Assembly (NCBI RefSeq): GCF_000503775.1
Contig: NZ_KI629785.1
Location: 1,487,501 to 1,551,500 of the forward strand
Reading direction: 5' to 3'
DNA: 64,000 bases
From: Brevibacillus panacihumi W25
GTDB lineage: Bacteria; Bacillota; Bacilli; Brevibacillales; Brevibacillaceae
The position numbers were made by a program, and so were the translations under genes. This document shows, piece after piece, positions 37,309 through 45,401 of this stretch (positions are counted from its first letter, which is position 1; every line of letters begins with the position of its first letter). Below the pieces are notes generated by a model that was given only the letters and a program-made list of their open reading frames with translations, did not search any database and was not told the origin of the DNA.

Positions 37309-38496
37309 CTATGCATCCTTTTTTCTCTGGAGTATCCCGGAGCTGGCGATGGATGCGGCTGCCTCTCTCAATACTTCTCGATCCTGGACAAGCGCAATGC
37401 GCACATAGCCTTCCCCTTCGGCGCCAAAAGCGCTCCCCGGAATCACGACGACACCCGCCTCCTCCAGCAAGGCCAACGCAAATTCATGTGACGTCCACCC
37501 CGTCGGCACCGGGGCCCAGACAAACATCGTAGCTTTTGGCGGTTCAATCACCCAGCCCGCTTTCGCCAGCTCCGCCAGCAATACATCACGCCGCTCCTGA
37601 TACAGCCCACTCACGCTGTTTCGGCCGCCGGACAGCCGGTCTTCCCTCATCGCCGCAACCGCCATCTCCTGTACAGGCAAGAAAACCCCATAGTCGACAT
37701 TGGACTTGACGATGGCGAGCGGCTTGATGATCTCCGCATTTCCCACGACATAGGCGATCCGGCAGCCAGCCATATTGAAGCTTTTGGAAAACGAGTTGAA
37801 CTCGATCCCCACTTCTTTGGCACCGGGAGCTTGCAGAAAGCTGGGCGGCTTGTAACCATCGAAGGCCATTTCCGAATAGGCGAGATCATGCACCACGATA
37901 ATGTCATGCCGCCGGGCAAATTCTACCACCTCTTCAAAGAAGGCCACGGTGGCTACAGCGGAGACAGGATTGTTGGGATAGTTGAGAATCATGAACTTTG
38001 CCTGCTTGGCTGCCTCTTGCGGGATCGCAGCGAGATCCGGCAGAAATCCGCGCTCCGCTTTCAAGGGCATAAAATAAGGAGTGGCCCCGGCCAGATGGAC
38101 ACTGCCGGCGTAGATCGGGTATCCAGGGTCAGGAACCAGCACCAGATCGCCCGGGTCTGTCCAGGCAAGAGCGAAGTGGGCCAACCCGTCCTGGGATCCC
38201 ATCAGGGAATGGATCTCCCCATCCGGATTCAACTCTACGCCAAAACGATATTGATACCACTGCGCAACCTCTGCCCGAAACGCTGCCGTCCCTTCACTGA
38301 GTGCATAGCCAAAAGCCCCCGGCTTCTCCACCGCTGCCGCAAGGGCTTCCAGCAGCGTGCGCTCTGGCTGCTGATCCGGACTGCCGATGCTCAGATCATA
38401 GACTCTCCTGGTCTGGGCTACCTCCCGTTTACGATTTGCCATCTCCGAAAAAATCGCGGCTGACAACTGTTCCAGTCGCTTCGACGGTCTGGGCAT
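37309..38496 (-). CDS. Class I/II aminotransferase (PatA / LL-diaminopimelate aminotransferase-like)
   Basis: The 395-residue enzyme is a fold-type I PLP aminotransferase. The PLP lysine is in FNSFSKSFNMAGCRIAY (about residue 233); other landmarks are GSPDQQP, YALSEG, PDPGYPIY, NYPNNPV and HDLAYSEM. The closest named groups are PatA-like and LL-diaminopimelate aminotransferase-like enzymes, but substrate cannot be assigned from sequence alone. ATG 38496 follows GGGGAGGAAAG. It lies five bases after the YusI-like gene and is surely co-transcribed. Confidence 0.85.
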   Translation of the reverse strand: MPRPSKRLEQLSAAIFSEMANRKREVAQTRRVYDLSIGSPDQQPERTLLEALAAAVEKPGAFGYALSEGTAAFRAEVAQWYQYRFGVELNPDGEIHSLMGSQDGLAHFALAWTDPGDLVLVPDPGYPIYAGSVHLAGATPYFMPLKAERGFLPDLAAIPQEAAKQAKFMILNYPNNPVSAVATVAFFEEVVEFARRHDIIVVHDLAYSEMAFDGYKPPSFLQAPGAKEVGIEFNSFSKSFNMAGCRIAYVVGNAEIIKPLAIVKSNVDYGVFLPVQEMAVAAMREDRLSGGRNSVSGLYQERRDVLLAELAKAGWVIEPPKATMFVWAPVPTGWTSHEFALALLEEAGVVVIPGSAFGAEGEGYVRIALVQDREVLREAAASIASSGILQRKKDA

Positions 38497-38500
38497 GATT

Positions 38501-38863
38501 TCACTTTCCTCCCCAGGTTTTTTCCAGTTCTTCTGGTTTAAAGCCCAAAGTTACCTTTTTCTCATCGGTGATCAAAGGACGCTTGATCAGCTTTCCATTG
38601 GAGGCGAGCAAATCAAGCATCTCTTCCTCAGACATGGTTGGCAGCTTGTCCTTGAGGCCCAGCTCTTTGTACTGAACTCCGCTCACGTTAAAAAACTTGC
38701 GAAGCTCAAGCCCGCTTGCTTGCCAGATGCGGCGCAGCTCCTCCTTGGTCGGTGGGGCTTCTACAATCGGAATCTCCTCAAAGCTGATGCCTTCCTCGCT
38801 CATCCACTTCTTCGCTTTGCGGCATGTGTCGCATTTATTATACAGATATGCTTTAATCGCCAT
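38501..38863 (-). CDS. ArsC/Spx-like thioredoxin-fold protein, YusI homologue
   Basis: A 120-residue protein of the arsenate reductase-like/Spx branch. It has the CxxC pair Cys11/Cys14 (NKCDTCRKAKKW), FNVSGVQYKELGLKD and the RPLITDEKKVTLGF end, matching YusI-type proteins rather than Spx itself, since the RNA-polymerase contact pattern of Spx is not evident. Function unknown; a redox role is likely. ATG 38863 follows AGAGGTGAT. First gene of a two-gene unit with the aminotransferase. Confidence 0.83.
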   Translation of the reverse strand: MAIKAYLYNKCDTCRKAKKWMSEEGISFEEIPIVEAPPTKEELRRIWQASGLELRKFFNVSGVQYKELGLKDKLPTMSEEEMLDLLASNGKLIKRPLITDEKKVTLGFKPEELEKTWGGK

Positions 38864-38888
38864 GCTTGCATCACCTCTGTCATTTTAT

Positions 38889-38922
38889 AAGGAACGACAG
38901 CCCAAAATCTCCAGGCTGCCGT
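38889..38922 (-). terminator. Probable terminator of the DUF2797 gene
   Basis: Minus-strand stem ACGGCAGCC / GGCTGTCGT (one mismatch) with an 11-base loop, followed by TTCCTT. The weak U-tract lowers confidence. Confidence 0.5.
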
Positions 38923-38954
38923 CTTCTCGCTGTTCTCTCGCTGCTGTTTTGGTT

Positions 38955-39767
38955 TTACGAACCGGATTGGACCGTAATCTGGACCTGGTACCCCGCATGC
39001 TTTCTCGCTTGAAAGACGCCATTTTCAAAGATCAGGTACTGAGCCTTCACCCCGATGAGACGTCCACCGATCCTCTCTTCTTTATCAAGCGTCTTGGAGT
39101 TGATCTTGTCCAAAGACTCCAGGATTGGATAGGTAATATCGACCCATTCATCTTCACGGTATTGGAATGGCTTGAAAGCGTCCGGGAAATGGCTGTACAC
39201 TTCGTCGCGCAAAGTGATCAAGTCGACCTCCCGCACTTCTCCTTTCAACATTTTACGCCAGTTGGTTTTATCAGGCAAAAATTGGCTGAGGTGAAACTCC
39301 AGCTCCCCGGCCATCCGTCTCGTCGGCACCTCGGCGATCGGAATCGCACGGATCGCTCCCTGATCCACCCAGCGCTTCAATTCATTGTTTTTGCGTGTCA
39401 AACCCACTTTAATATCGCTGGAAACAGCCAAATAGACGTAATGCGGAATCATGCAATACGATTGGCCGAAGCTCTCATCCCGGCATGTCCCCAGCTCAAA
39501 ATGACATTCATGCGGTTTGACGATGCAAAGGTCATTTTCCGGCAGTTTGGTAAAGCAAGGATAGCAATAGCCGCTGTTGAAGGTCTTGTTCGTCTTGCGG
39601 CCACAGGCAATGCAATTCTTCTGTCCCAGATAGGAAATGGTGACTTCGTGATTCAGCCACTCGTTTAATGGCAAACGGTCTTCGCCGATTTGCAGATAGT
39701 AGTCAACAGGCTTGTCCTTGCCATGGTATTGGTGTGTCAAGCCATGCAGCAAACCGCTCAGTTCCAA
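38955..39767 (-). CDS. DUF2797 protein with Cys-rich zinc-binding region
   Basis: A 270-residue protein. Residues 52-72 contain CIACGRKT and GYCYPCF, a four-Cys zinc ribbon; further Cys/His residues follow in LCIVKPHECHFE and GTCRDESFGQSYC. Next comes YVYLAVSSDIKVGLTR with WVDQGAIRAIPIAEVPTRRMAG, reminiscent of GIY-YIG nuclease strands, a feature of DUF2797. No activity is established to my knowledge. The start appears to be TTG 39767 after GGGGAGAGTAGG. Confidence 0.78.
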   Translation of the reverse strand: MELSGLLHGLTHQYHGKDKPVDYYLQIGEDRLPLNEWLNHEVTISYLGQKNCIACGRKTNKTFNSGYCYPCFTKLPENDLCIVKPHECHFELGTCRDESFGQSYCMIPHYVYLAVSSDIKVGLTRKNNELKRWVDQGAIRAIPIAEVPTRRMAGELEFHLSQFLPDKTNWRKMLKGEVREVDLITLRDEVYSHFPDAFKPFQYREDEWVDITYPILESLDKINSKTLDKEERIGGRLIGVKAQYLIFENGVFQARKHAGYQVQITVQSGS

Positions 39768-39907
39768 CCTACTCTCCCCTTCCCGATTTACATCTTCTCA
39801 TTCTATCACATCATCGATCCGCGTTGACGGTTGCTTTGTTTTGGCTGCATGTTTTCACAGCCTGGGGGCGAAGCTATGACCATACTCGATGGAAGGAGGC
39901 GTTTTCC

Positions 39908-40618
39908 CTGAGATACCGCGTCCTTGGCGCCTTGTTAACCATCGCTTGCCTTCTTGGCATTATTGCCCTTCCTTCCCTGGCTGCTGCTCCTCTCCCCACA
40001 TACGAGCCGATTCACCGGATCGATACGAAGAAAAAGGTGGTAGCCCTTACGTTCGACGATGGACCTGATGCTACCTATACTCCGAAAATCCTGGAGGTCC
40101 TGCACCAGCATCAAGTCCAGGCCACTTTTTTTGTGCTCGGCTCGCAGGTGGACAAGTACCCCAAAGTGATGCAATGGATCACCAAAGCGGGGCATGAGAT
40201 CGGCAATCACGGCTACGATCATCACGACTTGAACAAGTTGACCGAGCAGGAGGTCTACGATGACATCAAGCGCGGTGAACTTTCTATTCTGAGAACGACA
40301 GGGATTCTCGCGCAAAATTACCGACCACCCGGTGGAGTCATGACTCACGATGTGATGAATGCAGTCCAGGCATGCGGCTATGATCTGATCCACTGGTCGA
40401 TTGATCCAAAGGATTGGTCCATGGCTCGAACAGCCTCCCTTATCGCGAAAAGCGTCAAGAGCAACGTCAAGGCAGGAGACATCATCCTTTTTCACGACGG
40501 CGGCTTGAATCAAAAACAAACGGTGGCGGCTCTGAGAGATTTGATCAAGGACCTGCGGGCGCAAGGGTATCGCTTTGTCACCGTCAGCCAGTTATTAGAT
40601 GAAGCAAAAGCAAAATAG
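39908..40618 (+). CDS. Second secreted polysaccharide deacetylase, probable CTG start
   Basis: From CTG 39908 the product is 236 residues: a short basic start RYR, a hydrophobic core LGALLTIACLLGIIALPSLA, a plausible cleavage after AAA, then a CE4 domain with TFDDGPD (48-54), a metal-binding NHGYDHH, RPPGG, WSIDPKDWS and LFHD. The start assignment rests on GGAAGGAGG at 39891-39899, eight bases upstream; no in-frame ATG, GTG or TTG lies at a usable distance. The next in-frame ATG upstream (39668) lies inside the divergent DUF2797 gene. Likely a cell-wall deacetylase. Confidence 0.82.
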   Translation: MRYRVLGALLTIACLLGIIALPSLAAAPLPTYEPIHRIDTKKKVVALTFDDGPDATYTPKILEVLHQHQVQATFFVLGSQVDKYPKVMQWITKAGHEIGNHGYDHHDLNKLTEQEVYDDIKRGELSILRTTGILAQNYRPPGGVMTHDVMNAVQACGYDLIHWSIDPKDWSMARTASLIAKSVKSNVKAGDIILFHDGGLNQKQTVAALRDLIKDLRAQGYRFVTVSQLLDEAKAK

Positions 40619-40620
40619 GA

Positions 40621-40661
40621 AAAGGCACCAGTCCTTCCGGTTGCCGGAACGACTGGCGCCC
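40621..40661 (-). terminator. Terminator of the orphan ABC ATPase gene (possibly bidirectional)
   Basis: Long stem of about 17 bp (GGCGCCAGTCGTTCCGG / CCGGAAGGACTGGTGCC, two mismatches) with a 3-base loop, followed on the minus strand by TTTTCC. It may also stop the convergent deacetylase transcript. Confidence 0.8.
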
Positions 40662-40678
40662 ATGTTATCATCTACTGC

Positions 40679-41410
40679 TCATCCTACCATTACCTTGCCC
40701 AAAAACGAACGCAGCCGCTCATTCTTCGGATGTTCAAACAATTCCTCCGGCTTTCCTTCTTCCATAATAATTCCCTGATCCATAAAAATGACGCGATCCC
40801 CCACTTCCCGGGCGAAGCCCATCTCATGCGTCACTACGATCATGGTCATTCCTTCTGCAGCCAGGTTTTTCATGACCGCCAATACCTCGCCGACCAATTC
40901 CGGGTCGAGTGCAGAGGTTGGCTCGTCAAACAGCATCACTTTCGGATTCATGGCCAAGGCCCGGGCTATCGCCACACGCTGCATCTGTCCTCCCGACAAA
41001 CGATCTGGATAGACGTCAGCCTTATCTGCCAATCCCACTTTCTTTAGCAAAGCCATGCCTGTTTTCCGCGCTTCGTCCAAAGGCGTCTTGCGCACCTTGA
41101 TCGGGGCAAGCATCACATTTTCCAGAACGGTCTTATGCGGAAAGAGATTGAACCGCTGAAAAACCATCCCCACGTCTTCCCGAACCTTGTTGATATCCAC
41201 CTTGGGATCGGACAGATCGTATCCGTTCATGATGATGGTTCCGCTCGTCATCTCCTCCAGTTGGTTCAGACAGCGCAAAAACGTGCTTTTTCCCGATCCG
41301 GAAGGGCCGATGACACATACGACTTCCCTTTCCGCGATCTGTGTCGTGATTCCTTTTAACACCTGCAATTTGCCGTAGTTCTTTTTCAAGTCCTTTACCT
41401 GAATGATCAT
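40679..41410 (-). CDS. Orphan polar-amino-acid ABC transporter ATPase (GlnQ type)
   Basis: A 243-residue ATPase with Walker [11 protein letters not shown]-loop [12 protein letters not shown], signature [15 protein letters not shown] and Walker [16 protein letters not shown], all typical of glutamine/arginine/cystine uptake systems. No permease or solute-binding gene is adjacent: upstream lies a P-type ATPase and downstream a convergent deacetylase. It must use membrane partners encoded elsewhere or be a leftover. ATG 41410 sits behind CCAGGAGGTGAT; the frame is open 14 codons upstream. Confidence 0.88.
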   Translation of the reverse strand: MIIQVKDLKKNYGKLQVLKGITTQIAEREVVCVIGPSGSGKSTFLRCLNQLEEMTSGTIIMNGYDLSDPKVDINKVREDVGMVFQRFNLFPHKTVLENVMLAPIKVRKTPLDEARKTGMALLKKVGLADKADVYPDRLSGGQMQRVAIARALAMNPKVMLFDEPTSALDPELVGEVLAVMKNLAAEGMTMIVVTHEMGFAREVGDRVIFMDQGIIMEEGKPEELFEHPKNERLRSFLGKVMVG

Positions 41411-41495
41411 GGCATCACCTCCTGGAGCTTCCTGCGTGTGCTTGGTCATCATATGCTTCTATCATACACGAAAATTGTCGCAATTGCATGAAAGA

Positions 41496-43406
41496 TTAGC
41501 CTTTTGCCGTTAACTGACAATCGCCCTGACAAGAACAGGATGAGCAAGAAGGCGCTGGCGGAGTCATGCGCTTATGCTCGTTTTTGCTGGACAGGTAGTG
41601 AATCAAACGCGCTGAATTCAGTACCACCAGCACGGAGGTAGCATTGTGGACAAAAGCTCCGCCGACGGGTCCGAGGGTGCCTACCATCGCCAAAATGACC
41701 GCTGCCGCATTGATCAGACTGGAAATCATCAGATTTTCGCGGATGACTCGCAACGTTTTCTGGCCGAGCTGGACTACATCCGCCACTTTGGAGACATCAT
41801 CATGCATGATGACGATATCGGCTGCTTCCGAAGCGATTTGGGTTCCCCCTTCTCCCATAGCGATTCCTACGTGGGCTGCCGTCAATGCGGGAGCGTCGTT
41901 GATGCCGTCGCCTACCATCCCGACGACAAGCCCTTTTTGCCGATATTCTTCGACGCGTTGGTACTTCGCTTCCGGAAATTGCTCGGCATAGACTGTCGTG
42001 ACCCCTGCTTGACGAGCAATCTGGCTGGCTGCACCCCGGTTGTCTCCGGTCAGCATGGCAATCTCTCCTACTCCGTGCAGCCGCAGACGTCCGATTGTAT
42101 CCCGCGATTCCACACGGACGCGGTCGGCCAACGATACCAGCCCGACAAGCCGGCGATCCCTTGCGACCAATACCGCCGTATGTCCGGCCTGCTCCTGCTC
42201 TTCTCGAAGTTGCGTCAATTCAGTCGTCTCGACCCCCATCTCAGCAAAAAAGCGGGCATTCCCAACCAGAACTTCACGACCGTCTATTTTTCCGGAGACT
42301 CCATTGCCCGGGTGGACGAGAAAAGCATCTACCTGCGGCACCTCGATGCGCCGTTCTTCGCTTGCCTTGAGAATAGCCTGGGCGACGGGATGCTCCGAAT
42401 GCTTTTCCAAAGCCGCTGCCAGGCGCAGGACGTCATCCGCCTCTTCGTTATACAGCCGAGCTACACCTGTCACCTGCAGCTTTCCTTCCGTCAACGTCCC
42501 TGTCTTGTCAAACAAGAGCGCATTGATCAGTCCAATCTGCTCCAGTGCGACTCCGCTTTTGATGAGTATGCCATGCTTGGCGGCACTTCCAATCCCCGCC
42601 ATGATCGCAGTCGGTGTAGCCAGTACCAGTGCGCAGGGACAAAAAACGATCAGGATCGTAACCGCTCGGACCAGATCCCCCGTAAACAGATACATCAGGA
42701 CAGCCAGCGCCAGACTGCTCGGCACGATCCAGGCAGCCCAGCGATCCAGCAGGCGTTGGACGGGGGCTTTTCGTTCCATCGCCTCAGCGACAAGGCGGGT
42801 TACTTTGGCAAATGTCGTCTCGTCCCCGATCCGCTCCGCCTCGATCTCCATCACTCCGTTGGTATTCAAGGTTCCCATGAATACCTCATCACCGGGGCGT
42901 TTTTCCACAGGCAATGACTCTCCTGTCAGTGCCGCCTGATTGACGGCTGCCTGTCCCTGTCTGACGATCCCGTCGACCGGAATTTTTTCACCTGGCTTGA
43001 CCTGGACTACGTCTCCTTTCACGACCTCATCCAAAGCGACTTCCAGCCACGCATCCCCTCTTTTGACATGGGCCGTCTGCGGAGCCATCTGCACCATTTC
43101 TTCCAGCGCTGACGCAGCTTTGGCCACGGTGCGATTCTCCAGCCACATGCCGATCATCATAATCAGCGCCACTTCTCCTGCTGCGAAGATTTCTCCAATC
43201 GAGACTGCAGCGATGATCGCAATCGTCACCAGCACGTCACTGTTGATCGAGCGTTCCTCCAACAATTCCTTTCCGGCTGCCCAGGCAATCGGAAGTCCGC
43301 ACAGCACGACTGCCAGCCACGCCAAATCCAGTCCCCAAACAACTCCATACAGCCAACTGACCAATAAACCTGCACCCGACAGCAGCATCCCCATTTTCTG
43401 TATCAT
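41496..43406 (-). CDS. P1B-type heavy-metal ATPase with C-terminal Cys tail
   Basis: A 636-residue metal-exporting P-type ATPase. It has about eight membrane segments, the transmembrane CPC motif in VFCPCALVLATPTA, the phosphorylation motif DKTGTLTEGK and the hinge GDGINDAPAL. There is no amino-terminal HMA domain; instead the end reads SCSSCSCQGDCQLTAKG, five Cys that may bind metal. The last membrane pair contains VHNATSVLVVLNSARL. Metal unknown: zinc, cadmium, copper and iron are all possible. A Fur-type box lies about 105 bp upstream. ATG 43406 preferred, nine bases after GGGGAG. Confidence 0.9.
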   Translation of the reverse strand: MIQKMGMLLSGAGLLVSWLYGVVWGLDLAWLAVVLCGLPIAWAAGKELLEERSINSDVLVTIAIIAAVSIGEIFAAGEVALIMMIGMWLENRTVAKAASALEEMVQMAPQTAHVKRGDAWLEVALDEVVKGDVVQVKPGEKIPVDGIVRQGQAAVNQAALTGESLPVEKRPGDEVFMGTLNTNGVMEIEAERIGDETTFAKVTRLVAEAMERKAPVQRLLDRWAAWIVPSSLALAVLMYLFTGDLVRAVTILIVFCPCALVLATPTAIMAGIGSAAKHGILIKSGVALEQIGLINALLFDKTGTLTEGKLQVTGVARLYNEEADDVLRLAAALEKHSEHPVAQAILKASEERRIEVPQVDAFLVHPGNGVSGKIDGREVLVGNARFFAEMGVETTELTQLREEQEQAGHTAVLVARDRRLVGLVSLADRVRVESRDTIGRLRLHGVGEIAMLTGDNRGAASQIARQAGVTTVYAEQFPEAKYQRVEEYRQKGLVVGMVGDGINDAPALTAAHVGIAMGEGGTQIASEAADIVIMHDDVSKVADVVQLGQKTLRVIRENLMISSLINAAAVILAMVGTLGPVGGAFVHNATSVLVVLNSARLIHYLSSKNEHKRMTPPAPSCSSCSCQGDCQLTAKG

Positions 43407-43509
43407 CCCAACCATCTCCCCTTTTCTTTCCCAGTTGAGAAAGAGAATCAGACTTATTTCTCCCGTAAAAACAGTGGAAGCTGCTGCCCGAAGGCAACAG
43501 CATCCTAAT

Positions 43510-43524
43510 TGATAATGATTATCC
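43510..43524 (-). promoter_or_regulatory. Fur-family operator (7-1-7 box)
   Basis: Plus-strand TGATAATGATTATCC differs from the Bacillus Fur consensus TGATAATNATTATCA at one position. It lies about 105 bp upstream of the metal ATPase (minus) and 150 bp upstream of sppA (plus). The composition fits Fur better than PerR or Zur boxes. Confidence 0.6.
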
Positions 43525-43674
43525 TTATTTTTACCTAGGCGAATCCTTTTGCGTCAGGTAAATATTTTTATATTCATTCTAATGTGGAAACTGCCTTACC
43601 GTCAAACCCAATTTTCCATCATTTGATGTGTAACAGCGACGAGGTCTGTTCATGATAAGAGTGAGGTGAATAAC

Positions 43675-44649
43675 ATGCAGCGTAAAAAATGGATTGCTCT
43701 CATCATCGTTATGGCTGTGTTGTTTGCGGGCCTGATTGTAGAGGGATTTACAGGAACTCCCGAAGATCTGGCAAATCATCCAGGGTACGCGTGGGAAGAA
43801 AACGTGGTCTCCGGAACTGGCAACGCCAAAATCATTCAGCTTTTTGTCAATGGCGTCATCTCTGGCGAACGAAACGCGGCTGGCATCCCTACCAATACAG
43901 AGATTCTTCGCGAGCAGCTTCGTTATGCCGAGGAGGATGAAAATGTAAAAGCGCTGGTGCTTCGGATCGACAGTCCCGGAGGCGAGGTCGTAGCCACCGA
44001 TGAGATTTACAATCGGCTATTGCGATTCAAACAGGTTCGGAACATTCCCATCGTTGTCAGCATGGGCTCTACAGCAGCATCAGGCGGTTACTACCTGGCA
44101 ACCGCCGCGGATACGATATTTGCCAATCCAAATACGCTGACAGGCAGCCTGGGCGTTATTTTTAATCTCGTCAACTACAGCGAAGCAGCCAATAAGCTGG
44201 GAATCCACCAGTACGCCATCAAAAGCGGACGCTTCAAAGACATCGGAAGCCCCACTCGCCCCGTCACTGCTCAAGAGCAGCAAATTTTTCAAACACTGGT
44301 GAATGAAAGCTACCATAAATTCGTCGATGTCATTGTCAAAGGCCGCAACTTAAGTCGCGAACGGGTACTGGAGATTGCCGATGGACGAGTCTATTCCGGA
44401 GAACAAGCAAAGCAGCTTGGATTGATCGACAAGTTTGGCGATCTGGAGGAAGCGACGCAGCATGCCCTCTCCTTGTCTGGTGAACAAACGGCGACAGTCG
44501 TACGGTATTCTGATCAAATCTCGTTCAGCAAACTGCTGTTCAGCATGAAGCAGCATTGGTCCAATCCGGATCCTTTGGGCCTGTCCCGTATTTTGGATCG
44601 CCATTCCACACATCGTTTGCTGTATCAATTCATTCCTGGAGAATCGTAG
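43675..44649 (+). CDS. sppA: Signal peptide peptidase SppA
   Basis: A 324-residue membrane-anchored serine protease with one amino-terminal membrane segment (residues 6-24). The catalytic serine is Ser136 in GSTAASGGYY and the lysine Lys183 in YAIKSGRFKDIG; the oxyanion loop IDSPGGEVVATDEIY is present. SppA degrades leftover signal peptides and takes part in envelope stress tolerance. The ATG at 43675 follows GAGTGAGGTG. It is followed 12 bp later by an RDD-family gene, the sppA-yteJ order of B. subtilis. Confidence 0.95.
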   Translation: MQRKKWIALIIVMAVLFAGLIVEGFTGTPEDLANHPGYAWEENVVSGTGNAKIIQLFVNGVISGERNAAGIPTNTEILREQLRYAEEDENVKALVLRIDSPGGEVVATDEIYNRLLRFKQVRNIPIVVSMGSTAASGGYYLATAADTIFANPNTLTGSLGVIFNLVNYSEAANKLGIHQYAIKSGRFKDIGSPTRPVTAQEQQIFQTLVNESYHKFVDVIVKGRNLSRERVLEIADGRVYSGEQAKQLGLIDKFGDLEEATQHALSLSGEQTATVVRYSDQISFSKLLFSMKQHWSNPDPLGLSRILDRHSTHRLLYQFIPGES

Positions 44650-44661
44650 GGAGGATAAGCA

Positions 44662-45129
44662 ATGACACAGAAAATGCTGGATGATTCACCGCCGGTCAAG
44701 GATGTGTCCACCCACGTTTTTGCCGGCTTTTGGATTCGGGTGGCAGCTACTATCTTTGATTCCCTCTTTTTGATGGGCGTCTCCTTGTTGATCTTCAATC
44801 CCCTGCGCCGTCTGTTCGGAGTGTACGGGGCTGCCTTTTCCCAGATCGATCTGCTGGAAATCCTGTTCTCCCTGCTATACTTCATTCTGCTAACCTGGTG
44901 GACCGGACAAACGCTCGGCAAAATCATTACCGGGATTCGCGTCATTCCCACTGGCGAGGGGCGAGGCAGCCTCTCCGCCGGTCAAGTCATTTTACGCGAG
45001 GTAATCGGCAAATTCGTCTCGTCCCTGGTATTTGGGCTCGGCTACATGTGGGTTGGCTGGAACAAGAAAAAACAAGGCTGGCATGATCTCATCGCCAATA
45101 CCTTCGTCGTTTGGGAAAAGCGGGTCTAG
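44662..45129 (+). CDS. yteJ: RDD family membrane protein, YteJ-like
   Basis: A 155-residue RDD protein. It begins with a polar start, then FAGFWIRVAATIFDSLFLMG, whose Arg and Asp are the RDD hallmark; WWTGQTLGKIITGIRVI is the second conserved block, and the carboxyl end has NKKKQGWHDLIANTFVV, with the conserved His-Asp. About three membrane segments. In B. subtilis YteJ modulates SppA activity, and the adjacent sppA supports the same here. ATG 44662, with GGAGG nearby. Confidence 0.9.
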   Translation: MTQKMLDDSPPVKDVSTHVFAGFWIRVAATIFDSLFLMGVSLLIFNPLRRLFGVYGAAFSQIDLLEILFSLLYFILLTWWTGQTLGKIITGIRVIPTGEGRGSLSAGQVILREVIGKFVSSLVFGLGYMWVGWNKKKQGWHDLIANTFVVWEKRV

Positions 45130-45143
45130 GACGCAGCCAAACA

Positions 45144-45187
45144 AAAAACTCGCTTCCGCGTCGGTCACGCGAAAAAGCGAGTTTTTT
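45144..45187 (+). terminator. Terminator of sppA-yteJ
   Basis: Twelve-bp perfect stem AAAAACTCGCTT / AAGCGAGTTTTT followed by more Ts and a GC-rich inner loop; 14 bp after the stop. Confidence 0.88.
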
Positions 45188-45338
45188 ACCTTGCTTGCAT
45201 TTGTTGTTGTGGTGCAGCGGGAGCAGGCGGTTTGTCCTCTTCTTCATAAAAGAACGGGAGGAGGACCAAGCTCACGACGAAAAACAGTATCCAGATGATC
45301 CCACGCTTGAAAATGCACGGAGTAAGCACTTGGACCAA
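45186..45338 (-). CDS. Possible 50-residue single-span membrane peptide
   Basis: A short minus-strand frame, TTG 45338 (or GTG 45329), preceded by AAAAGGGG. The predicted peptide has a basic start (IFKRG), one hydrophobic segment (IIWILFFVVSLVLLPFF), an acidic turn YEEEDK and a tail rich in Pro, Ala and Gln. The regular topology supports a real small gene, but I know no relative. Its stop touches the sppA-yteJ terminator. It lies downstream of the MFS gene on the same strand. Confidence 0.5.
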   Translation of the reverse strand: MVQVLTPCIFKRGIIWILFFVVSLVLLPFFYEEEDKPPAPAAPQQQMQAR

Positions 45339-45401
45339 CCCCTTTTCACGTCATTCTCTATATATCTACGCTTCCCCACCTGCCGCCCGTTTATCCCAAT
45401 T

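Noticed and set aside
43675-44649. SigW promoter upstream of sppA, as in B. subtilis
   Set aside because: The only GGAAAC and CGTC blocks nearby are about eight bases apart, too close for an ECF promoter.
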